A stretch of DNA of 64,000 bases from assembly GCA_020632925.1 (NCBI GenBank), contig JACKER010000023.1:1-64000 (forward strand), read 5' to 3'. Shown one piece after another: positions 54,377 through 61,431 of the stretch. Origin of the DNA: Alphaproteobacteria bacterium (GTDB taxonomy: Bacteria > Myxococcota_A > UBA796 > GCA-2862545). Under the pieces are notes generated by a model. The model was not told the DNA's origin and searched no databases. It saw nothing but the letters and a program-made list of their open reading frames with translations. Position 1 is the stretch's first letter. Each line of letters starts with the position of its first letter. A program made the position numbers and the translations under genes.

Positions 54377-55084
54377 TCAGCGCCAGTGGAAGGCGCGGGT
54401 GCGGTAGGCGAGCTCCACGCGGCGACCGACGGCGTGCTCGTGGAAGGCGCGCTCGAGGTCCGCGTCGAAGGCCTCGCGGTCCTCCACGCCGTGCACGACG
54501 TACGAGCTCGACCAGGCCCGCCCGATCACCCCGGCCAGATCGAGCACCTGGACGTGGTCGAACGAGACCTCCGCGCCCCGCGGGATCCGCGCCGCGAGCG
54601 CCTCGATCGTCGGGCCGGGGCGCGGCACCACCCGGTACGCCTCGCTGTGCTCGGTGAGCACGTCGTCGTACGCCGCCGCGAAGCCCGTCCCCACACGGTC
54701 GTTCCACAACGCCACCGCGAGCCCGCCGGGGACCAGCACACGCGCGATCTCGGGCAGCGCGCGGTCCAGGTCGAACCAGTGGAAGGCCTGGGCGCCCGTC
54801 ACCAGGTCCGCAGAGGCGTCCGGAAGCCCCGTCGCCTCCGCCGTCCCGTCGACGCAGACCACACCCGTCGCCGCCTCCCGCATCGCGCGGTTCGGCTCCA
54901 CGCCGGTCACGTCGAAGCCCACGCCGATGAGCTGGCGCGCGAAGATGCCCGTCCCACACCCGAGATCCACCACGCGCCGACCGGGTGCCACGTCGACCAG
55001 CCAGTCCAGCAACGCTTCGGGATAGCTCGGGCGGAAGCGGACGTAGTCGGCGACCGTGGCAGAGAAACGCTCCGTGCTCTTCAC
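54377..55084 (-). CDS. Class I SAM-dependent methyltransferase
   Basis: The 235-aa enzyme has motif I VVDLGCGTGIFA (residues ~38-49), an acidic residue ending strand 2 (VTGVEPN), and post-motif sequence DASADLVTGAQAFHWFD and LVPGGLAVALWN typical of Methyltransf_11 family members (UbiE/BioC-like). Substrate unknown. The GTG start overlaps the stop of the FG-GAP gene (GTGA). It is the last gene of the operon that begins with the ABC permease at 60965. Confidence 0.88.
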   Translation of the reverse strand: MKSTERFSATVADYVRFRPSYPEALLDWLVDVAPGRRVVDLGCGTGIFARQLIGVGFDVTGVEPNRAMREAATGVVCVDGTAEATGLPDASADLVTGAQAFHWFDLDRALPEIARVLVPGGLAVALWNDRVGTGFAAAYDDVLTEHSEAYRVVPRPGPTIEALAARIPRGAEVSFDHVQVLDLAGVIGRAWSSSYVVHGVEDREAFDADLERAFHEHAVGRRVELAYRTRAFHWR

Positions 55085-57216
55085 CGGCGTCGCCTCCGCA
55101 GGGCCAACAGCGCGAGCCCGAGCCAGGTGCTCCCGACCGGCGCCGTCGCGCAGCCCAGACCGAAGCCCGGCGCCACCTCGGGCGGCAGCCCCGCGTCGCC
55201 ACCGCCACCGTCCAACGGATCGGGGTCGGCACCGTCGAGCACACCGTCCCCGTCGGTGTCCGGGTCGTCGGGGTCCGTGCCGAGCACGGCCTCCACGTCG
55301 TCGGTGAGCCCGTCACCGTCGCGATCGACCTCCTCCAGCCCCGTGTGCTGAAGCCCGGTGTGGACGGGGTTCTCCCGGACGTCGTCGTCCGGGTCGGTGG
55401 GATCGGTGTGGTCGACGTTCACCTCCTCGCCGTCGGTCCGGCCACCCCCGTCGGTGTCGGGCAGCAGCGGGTCCGTGCCCAGCGCCACCTCCTCGCCGTC
55501 CGACAGCCCGTCGTCGTCGGCGTCCGCGTCCCCCGGGTCCGGATCCACCCCGTCGAGCAGCCCGTCGTCGTCGGCGTCCTCGTCCGTCGGGGCGGCGTCG
55601 ACCGCGTCCGGGAGCCCGTCGTCGTCGCTGTCGGTGTCCACCAGGTCCGGCAGCTGGTCGCCGTCCGTGTCGACCGGCGGGTCGCAGGGCGCGCCTCCCC
55701 GCTCGACCGCGTCCGGGATCCCGTCGCCGTCGCTGTCCGCGTCGTACGGCGTGAGCAGCCCGTCCCCGTCCGGATCGAGCGGCAGCTGCGCCTCGACGTC
55801 GCTCGGGATCCCGTCGCCGTCCGGGTCGTCGCTGCGGATCACGATCAGCCGCGGCGGACCGGCCGGGAGCTCCAGCTGGAACGGCGAGCGACCGTCCACC
55901 ATGAGGTCGACCTGGAGCCGGTGGTCGAGGGCCGGGTCCACGCCGCCCAGGTGCAGCACCGGGAAGCCCGTCTGACCTCGCCCCTCACCGCCGGAGAGCT
56001 GGACCAGCGGGGACACGCCGACGTTCCCGCTCGCGTCGTACAGCCGGACGTTGCCGCCGATGTCGTCCCGGAGCACCGGCGCGCGGCAGGTGCCGACGTT
56101 CGCCAGCAACCGCACCTCGAGCCAGCGGGGGTCGTTGAGCTGGTTGATCAGCAACCGGTCGCCCGCGAAGTCCGTCATCAGCACGTCGACGTCGCCGTCG
56201 CCGTCGATGTCGCCGGGCGAGGCGCTGATCGCGTCCGCGTACCCGAGTCCCAGGTCGACCCACGCGCCCGTGAGGCCGGACAGGTAGCCCATCTCGAAGT
56301 AGCTGCCGGCCACGAGCTGGTCGGGGTGGCCATCGTTGTCCAGATCGGCGCACACCGAGCCGTTGGTGTCGTACTGGAGGCGGGACACCGTCCGACCGGT
56401 CCACTGGGCGCCGGTCCAGCGGTACGTCAGCAGGGAGTCCGGCGTGCTCCACACGAGCTCGAGGCGGCCGTCCGCGTCGCCGTCGCAGAACGACACCGTC
56501 CCCTTCTCGTCGTTGCTGGCGTCGAGGTCCAACGCCAACGCCGACCAGCCGTTCGTCGTCCGGAGGAACGCGTCCGGCCCGAGCCCGCTGCCGCGGATCA
56601 CCACGTCCACGTCCCCATCGCCGTCCCAGTCCGCCCCACCCGCGAAGTCGGAGTTGGTGGCGCTGGTGACGAGCTGGGACTGGAGCGTCTTCGTGAAGCC
56701 GCCCGAGCCGTTCGCGAGGTTGCGCAGCAGCCAGTTGCCCGTCGCCGCCTCCGTCAACAGGACGTCGAGCCAGCCGTCGCCATCCGCGTCGAACACGACC
56801 GCGCCCTCGTACCCGTTCGAGTCGTAGTCGGTGGGCTCGGTGTAGTAGACCCGCTGCAGCCGGAAGTCGGGCGGACCGCCGTTGACGTACACGCCGAAGG
56901 ACCCGCCAGCGACGTGGATCACCTCGGGGAAACCGTCGTTGGTGAGATCGGCCACGTACAGACCGCGCGTGTCGGTGAGTCGCTCGAACTCGGGCGCCTT
57001 CGACGACGTGACGTCGGTGAAGGTGAAGCCGGGTCCCTGGACCAGCAGCCGCGGACCTGCGTCCTCGCGGCCGTCCAGCACGACGTCCCAGTCGCCGTCG
57101 AGGTCCAGGTCCAGCCAGGAGGCACCGGACTGCTTGTCCCAGCCCTCCAACGACATCGCCGGCGGGGTCGCGTCGACGAAGCCCGCCCAGGCAGCGGTCG
57201 TGAACGGCAGGAGCAT
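55081..57216 (-). CDS. FG-GAP/VCBS and TSP3 repeat surface protein with MYXO-CTERM-like tail
   Basis: The 711-aa protein has a signal peptide (MLLPFTTAAWA), FG-GAP/VCBS-type repeats (SWLDLDLDGDWDVVLDG, GAVVFDADGDGWLDVLLTE, CADLDNDGHPDQLVAG, DIDGDGDVDVLMTD) probably forming a propeller, then about eight TSP3 Asp repeats (~450-670). The C-terminus, GLGCATAPVGSTWLGLALLAL then five Arg, is the tripartite MYXO-CTERM sorting signal (Gly-Cys, hydrophobic, Arg cluster). It should be sorted to the cell surface. This tail is the best lineage marker in the window. Confidence 0.85.
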   Translation of the reverse strand: MLLPFTTAAWAGFVDATPPAMSLEGWDKQSGASWLDLDLDGDWDVVLDGREDAGPRLLVQGPGFTFTDVTSSKAPEFERLTDTRGLYVADLTNDGFPEVIHVAGGSFGVYVNGGPPDFRLQRVYYTEPTDYDSNGYEGAVVFDADGDGWLDVLLTEAATGNWLLRNLANGSGGFTKTLQSQLVTSATNSDFAGGADWDGDGDVDVVIRGSGLGPDAFLRTTNGWSALALDLDASNDEKGTVSFCDGDADGRLELVWSTPDSLLTYRWTGAQWTGRTVSRLQYDTNGSVCADLDNDGHPDQLVAGSYFEMGYLSGLTGAWVDLGLGYADAISASPGDIDGDGDVDVLMTDFAGDRLLINQLNDPRWLEVRLLANVGTCRAPVLRDDIGGNVRLYDASGNVGVSPLVQLSGGEGRGQTGFPVLHLGGVDPALDHRLQVDLMVDGRSPFQLELPAGPPRLIVIRSDDPDGDGIPSDVEAQLPLDPDGDGLLTPYDADSDGDGIPDAVERGGAPCDPPVDTDGDQLPDLVDTDSDDDGLPDAVDAAPTDEDADDDGLLDGVDPDPGDADADDDGLSDGEEVALGTDPLLPDTDGGGRTDGEEVNVDHTDPTDPDDDVRENPVHTGLQHTGLEEVDRDGDGLTDDVEAVLGTDPDDPDTDGDGVLDGADPDPLDGGGGDAGLPPEVAPGFGLGCATAPVGSTWLGLALLALRRRRR

Positions 57217-57223
57217 GCGAGCC

Positions 57224-59059
57224 TCAGTCTACCGGACGGGGCCTCACGAGGACCAGCAGCCCGGCAGCGAGCGCGGTGGGGGGCAGGGTCACGAGGAGCC
57301 AGCTCGGATCGAGGTCGAGCCCCTCGGGCGTGGCGGTCACGCCGATCGCGTTGCTGACGGCGTGCATCACGACCCCCGGCCACAGCGAGCCCGAGCGCAC
57401 CGCGAGCGTCGCGAGGATCAGCCCGAGCGCGCCGGTGGGCGCCAGGCGGTGGACGGAGAGGTGCATCAGCGCGAACAGGCCGGCGTTCGCCAACACCCGC
57501 GCGAACGGTCCCAGCGAGCGTCGCGTCAGGCCCAGCAGCGCGCCGCGGAACAGGAGCTCCTCGCACAGGCCGGGCAGCACCGCGAACGCGAGCACGGCCA
57601 CCGCCGGCGACGCGTCCAGGTGCAGCTGACCCAGCGCCTCCATCACCGACGTGGGGATCGGGAGCAGCCGCTCGGACAGGAGCACCGCCGAGCTCGCGAC
57701 CGACGGCCCGAGCACGCCCAGCGCCGTCCCCAGGGCCAGGTTGCGCCAGCCGCACCACCGCAGCGACAGCGTGTCCGCGAGCGGCAGCCCGAGCCAGCTC
57801 ACCGCGGCCACCGCGATCCCGCCGAACAGCGCGATCTGCGTGAAGGCCATGCCCCACACGAGGTCGACGCCCTGGGCCGCCTGGCCGAAGAACCAGGTCG
57901 CGAGCAGGACCACGAGGTAGACCAGCAGCGCGTCGTAGCCGTGGTACCCGGCGCGGCGCAGGGCCTGGCGGTCGTCCGAGGCGAACATGGCGCCCTCGCG
58001 GCTCACCAGGCGGACCGCCACCGCCACCGCGATCGTCACGTGCACGACGGCGCCGGCGCCGGCGAGCAGCACCGTGGGCAGCCGCAGGTTCTCCGCGATG
58101 GCGTCGCGCACGGTGATGCCGAGGTTGCCCACCGGGACGAGGAGCCCGAGCGGACCGAGCTCGACGGGCATCGAGCCCACCGCCGCGAGTGTGAGTACGC
58201 CCATCATCGCCGGGCCCACCAGGAACGACGCCGAGCGGTAGCTGGGGGACACCGTGGCGACGACGACCGCCACCGCCGCGGTCTCCACCGCGCCCGCCAG
58301 GGAGGCCGCGAGCAGCACGGCCCACACCCCCGGTCCGACGACCCCGAGCGAGATCCAGCCGAGGGCCTGGGCGAGCGCCATCCAGCCGGTCCACGCGAGC
58401 CCCGCGACGGCCGCCTGCACGATCACGACGCCGAGCTTGGCCACCACGACCACGCGGCGGTCCGCGGGGGACGACAGCAGCGTCTCGAGCGTGCCCCGCT
58501 CGCGCTCGCCGGTGAACACGTCGACGGCCACGAAGGCGGCGGCCATCGCGACCACGAGGATCATCCCCGTCGGCAGCGTGACCGCCAGCGCCGAGACCCC
58601 CTCGCCCGCCAGGTCCTCCGAGGTGACGGCCACCGCGTCCCCTTCGATGCCGGCCTGCTGCAGCGCCCGCCGGCTGTCCGCGCGCTGGTGGCGTCCGATC
58701 ACCTCCTTCAGCCGCCGCATCGCCTGCTCGGAGCGCGTGGAGCCGTCGTGGTGGACGACGAGCTCGCCGTCGCGGGCCTCGACCCAGGCGAGCGCCTCTT
58801 CGCGGGTCGTCGGGCGGAGCGCGTCACCCTCCTCGATCCAGTCCGTCACCTCCTGGGGAACGGCGACCGGCAGCTCCCGCCGCTGGCTGGCGACCGACGG
58901 CGTGCGCTCCACGTCCAGCACACCCATGTACCAGTGGGCGCCCGCCACGAGCCCCGGTCCGCCGAGCGCGGGCATGAGCAGCAGCAGGGCCACCATCACC
59001 GGCTGGCGGAGCTGCATCCGGGTCTCGGCCGCGAGCAGCACCCACAGGTCGCGGATCAC
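57224..59059 (-). CDS. ABC-2 permease fused to CPBP intramembrane protease
   Basis: The 611-aa protein has two parts. Residues 1-370 form an ABC-2/NatB-like permease (MIRDLWVLLAAETRMQLRQPVMVALLLLMPAL, large loop, FTGERERGTLETLLSSP). Residues ~395-600 form a CPBP (Abi/CAAX-like) protease with EELLFR, FALMHLS and GVVMHAVSNAIG, supplying the two Glu/Arg and two His-containing motifs of the family. Such fusions are known in NatAB-like exporters. It starts at GTG overlapping the ATPase stop. Confidence 0.88.
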   Translation of the reverse strand: MIRDLWVLLAAETRMQLRQPVMVALLLLMPALGGPGLVAGAHWYMGVLDVERTPSVASQRRELPVAVPQEVTDWIEEGDALRPTTREEALAWVEARDGELVVHHDGSTRSEQAMRRLKEVIGRHQRADSRRALQQAGIEGDAVAVTSEDLAGEGVSALAVTLPTGMILVVAMAAAFVAVDVFTGERERGTLETLLSSPADRRVVVVAKLGVVIVQAAVAGLAWTGWMALAQALGWISLGVVGPGVWAVLLAASLAGAVETAAVAVVVATVSPSYRSASFLVGPAMMGVLTLAAVGSMPVELGPLGLLVPVGNLGITVRDAIAENLRLPTVLLAGAGAVVHVTIAVAVAVRLVSREGAMFASDDRQALRRAGYHGYDALLVYLVVLLATWFFGQAAQGVDLVWGMAFTQIALFGGIAVAAVSWLGLPLADTLSLRWCGWRNLALGTALGVLGPSVASSAVLLSERLLPIPTSVMEALGQLHLDASPAVAVLAFAVLPGLCEELLFRGALLGLTRRSLGPFARVLANAGLFALMHLSVHRLAPTGALGLILATLAVRSGSLWPGVVMHAVSNAIGVTATPEGLDLDPSWLLVTLPPTALAAGLLVLVRPRPVD

Positions 59060-59793
59060 GACGCCTGCCGGACGAGGCGCACGAAGGCCTGCTCGAGGTA
59101 CCGCTCGCCCGTGCGCTCCAGGAGCTCCGGCACCGTCCCGACCGCCAGCAGGCGCCCCTGGTGGATGACGCCGACCCGGTCGCAGAGCCGCTCGGCCTCG
59201 CTCATGATGTGCGTCGAGAACAGCACGCAGCGGCCGGCGTCGCGCATCTGCTCCACGAACTCGAGGAAGGTCTGCGCGACGAGGACGTCGAGGCCCGCGG
59301 TCGGCTCGTCGAGGATCAGCACGGGCGGGTCGTGCAGGGCCGCCCTCGCGATCGACACCTTCTGCTTCATGCCGGTGGAGAGCCGCTCGCAGCGCTGGTC
59401 GGCGTACGCGTCGATGCCGAAGCGGGCCATGAGCTCGTCCACGCGACGACGCGGATCGGGCAGCCGCTGGATGCGCGCGAAGTACAGCAGCATCTCGCGC
59501 GCCGTGAGCCGGCCGTACAGCCCGGTGGAGCCCGAGAGGTACCCGAGCGCGCGCCGCACGCCCTCGGGGTCGGTGACCACGTCGTGCCCCGCGATGCTGG
59601 CGCGACCCTCGTCCGGGCGCAGGAGCGTGGCGAGCATGCGCAGCGTCGTGGTCTTGCCCGCGCCGTTGGGGCCGAGCAGCCCGAACACCTCGCCCGGCGC
59701 CACCGAGAACGACACGTGGTCCACGGCCACCACCGGCTCGGGCGAGAGGTATCGCCGCACCAGGCCCTCGACCTCGATCCCCGTCGCGCTCAC
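59056..59793 (-). CDS. NatA-like ABC transporter ATP-binding protein
   Basis: The 245-aa subunit has Walker A GPNGAGKTTT (about 41-50), signature LSTGMKQK (LSGGQ variant typical for NatA-type exporters), Walker B VLILDEPT and H-loop STH. It sits between two permease genes with 4-nt overlaps on both sides, so the exporter is probably a heterodimer of permeases with this ATPase. It may export Na+ or a peptide, as NatAB relatives do; the substrate is not determined. Confidence 0.9.
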   Translation of the reverse strand: MSATGIEVEGLVRRYLSPEPVVAVDHVSFSVAPGEVFGLLGPNGAGKTTTLRMLATLLRPDEGRASIAGHDVVTDPEGVRRALGYLSGSTGLYGRLTAREMLLYFARIQRLPDPRRRVDELMARFGIDAYADQRCERLSTGMKQKVSIARAALHDPPVLILDEPTAGLDVLVAQTFLEFVEQMRDAGRCVLFSTHIMSEAERLCDRVGVIHQGRLLAVGTVPELLERTGERYLEQAFVRLVRQAS

Positions 59794-60965
59794 GCGGGCA
59801 TCCAGCGGCGGACCCAGCCGAGCCAGGGCGGGAGCTGCTGTCCGAAGAGGAAGCCCTCGCTCGTCGCCACCCGGGACGCGAGCGCGAACACCGCGGCGGT
59901 CAGCGCGAGGTCCACGATGCAGCTCGCGACCACCTCCCACGCGAGCAGGTCGCCCACCGCCGCGCGGCCCACGACCCAGGCCACGTTCGTCCCCGGGATC
60001 CACGGCTGCCAGCTCGGGGGATCGGCCGACATCAGCCCCGAGAGCGCCAGGAACGGCGGCCCGAGCACGGCCCACAGCACGAAGGAGCCCAGGTACTCCC
60101 CCTCCTTGAAGGTCCGCGCGGGCAGCAGCGTGAGGAGGTAGATCGCGGCCGTGCGCGCGCTCCCGGCGACCACGGCCGGGAGAGCGGCCAGCAACGCCAG
60201 CGACGGCAACCACAGGGTCGGCGGGTCGGTCACCGCGCGCGCCGCCTGGGACAGCGTCAGGCTCAGGCCCACCGCGTTGAGCGCCGCGGACGCCAGGATC
60301 AGCGTCGTGACGGTCGCGAGCCGGCCGAGCAGGAGGCCTCCGCGGGGCACGGGGCTGACGAGCGTGGTCTCCACCGTCTGCCGCTCGCGCTCCCCGGCGA
60401 TGAGGTCGACCGCCGGGTACAGCCCCGCGATGGCCGACGCCATCGGCACCATCAGGCCGAGCAGCAGCGCGGCGACCAGATCGAACACCCGCCCACGGTC
60501 GCCGTCGAGCACCGTCCGCACCCGCAGCGGCGGACCCAGCCCGGCGTCGGCCCGGAAGCGCTCGACCCGATCGTCGCGGATCCGCCCGAGGCGCTGCTCG
60601 ACCTGGTCGGCGGCCGCCACGGAGCGCGTCCGCACCCCGAGGTGCTCGACCGTCGCCCGCAGCGCGGCACCCTCCTCCGCCACCACCACGACCGCGTCGA
60701 GGTCCCCGCGCCGCAGCGCCTCGACCCCACCGCCCACGGCCTCGTTCCCCTCGAGCAGCACCGCGCTCACCTCGGCGGGCGCCTGCACGTCGAGCCGCCA
60801 GCTCGCGCCCTCGGTCCACCCCTGGTGGATCATCACCACCTGCATCCCGGCCCACACCACGAGCGGGTAGAGGAACAGCGGGAAGACGAAGAACGCCAGC
60901 ACGTGCGGGTCCCGCAGCGTCTCCCTGAGCTCGCGCTCCAGCACCAGGACGGCGACCCGGACCAT
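59790..60965 (-). CDS. ABC-2 (NatB-like) permease
   Basis: The 391-aa permease begins VRVAVLVLERELRETLRDPHVLAFFVFPLFLYPLVVW, has a large extracytoplasmic loop (~45-165) and a cluster of membrane helices, with AGERERQTVETTLVSP, the counterpart of the TGERERGTLETLLSSP box in the partner permease. It is the first gene of the five-gene operon down to 54377. ATG 60965 is used rather than an earlier GTG because the cytoplasmic lead-in matches the family start. Confidence 0.86.
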   Translation of the reverse strand: MVRVAVLVLERELRETLRDPHVLAFFVFPLFLYPLVVWAGMQVVMIHQGWTEGASWRLDVQAPAEVSAVLLEGNEAVGGGVEALRRGDLDAVVVVAEEGAALRATVEHLGVRTRSVAAADQVEQRLGRIRDDRVERFRADAGLGPPLRVRTVLDGDRGRVFDLVAALLLGLMVPMASAIAGLYPAVDLIAGERERQTVETTLVSPVPRGGLLLGRLATVTTLILASAALNAVGLSLTLSQAARAVTDPPTLWLPSLALLAALPAVVAGSARTAAIYLLTLLPARTFKEGEYLGSFVLWAVLGPPFLALSGLMSADPPSWQPWIPGTNVAWVVGRAAVGDLLAWEVVASCIVDLALTAAVFALASRVATSEGFLFGQQLPPWLGWVRRWMPA

Positions 60966-61257
60966 CGCCGCGCAACCTACCACGAAAAAAATCCTGGACG
61001 ATCTCGTGGCACCCGCTTACGCATTCTCCATCATGCAAACGACACCACACCAGCCTGGCGCACGACGGTCCCACCTCGGGGGATCGGGCGAGGACGCGCG
61101 ACCACCCAGACGGAGCTGAACGCTCCTTCGCTGGTGTTCGACGCCCCCTCCCGTCTCCGTGACCCGAGGGGGCGTCGTCGTTTCGGGACCTGATCCGCTA
61201 CGAACCATCGTTCGTGGTGACCGTGTTCGTTTGTCTGTATCGATTTCACAGTCCTGT
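60966..61257. other. Structured non-coding stretch between the ABC operon and the tRNA-like gene
   Basis: No ORF is credible here. It holds a 12-bp perfect hairpin (61139-61150 with 61166-61177), a 6-bp hairpin (ACGAAC-CATC-GTTCGT, 61200-61215) and a TATCGAT (61238-61244) that could be the -10 of the tRNA-like gene 14 nt further on. No gene reads into it from the left on the plus strand, so the 12-bp hairpin is not an ordinary terminator of a plus-strand gene. Confidence 0.4.
61139..61177 (+). ncRNA. Strong hairpin, possible small RNA or leader
   Basis: CGACGCCCCCTC pairs perfectly with GAGGGGGCGTCG over 12 bp with a 15-nt loop. It is followed by TCGTTTCGGG, a poor U-tract. It may be part of the 5' leader of the tRNA-like/TROVE transcript or an independent small RNA. 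The role is unknown. Confidence 0.3.
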
Positions 61258-61396
61258 CGGGATGTAGCTCAGCGGATAGAGCACAGAACTGCAAAAAACA
61301 CGCTCCCCTCCTCGGACCGCACGTTCGGCCCCCCTCGGTGAGCGCACAAGCATACTTCGGATTCTGAAGCCGCAGGTTCGAGTCCTGCCATCCCGA
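61258..61396 (+). tRNA. tRNA-Arg(UCG) interrupted in the anticodon loop (66-nt insert), or tRNA-mimic RNA
   Basis: All arms fit: acceptor CGGGATG/CATCCCG, D-stem GCTC/GAGC, anticodon stem CAGAA/TTCTG, 5-nt variable loop AAGCC, T-arm GCAGG-TTCGAGT-CCTGC, discriminator A. Removing 61291-61356 leaves loop CTTCGGA, anticodon TCG, and A20, C35 and A73 agree with Arg identity. The insert is flanked by ACT on both sides, so its ends are ambiguous by 3 nt. CCA is not encoded. The insert folds into a hairpin (CGCTC with GAGCG). It is too short for a group I intron. It could be an unusual intron, an insertion making a pseudogene, or a Y-RNA-like tRNA mimic. Confidence 0.7.
61291..61356 (+). other. 66-nt insert in the tRNA anticodon loop (between positions 33 and 34)
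   Basis: The insert begins GCAAAAAACACG and ends AAGCATACT; ACT occurs at both borders. It folds with CGCTC (61301-61305) pairing GAGCG (61340-61344) and an inner stem GG-A-CCG/CGG-C-CC around CACGTT. No open frame or homing-enzyme sequence fits in it. Confidence 0.65.
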
Positions 61397-61412
61397 CTCC
61401 CCTTTCTCGTAT

Positions 61413-61427
61413 CCTCCGCCGCGGAGG
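61413..61427 (+). promoter_or_regulatory. Hairpin sequestering the ribosome binding site of the TROVE-like gene
   Basis: CCTCCG-CCG-CGGAGG is a perfect 6-bp hairpin whose 3' arm contains the GGAGG that stands 4 nt before the ATG at 61432. It would hide the ribosome binding site unless opened by an RNA or protein, or by processing of the adjacent tRNA-like RNA, whose 3' end is only 16 nt upstream. Confidence 0.5.
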
Positions 61428-61431
61428 TGCC

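Noticed and set aside
61258..61396. Group I intron in the tRNA
   Set aside because: The insert is only 66 nt and lacks room for the P3-P7 core; a different explanation is needed.
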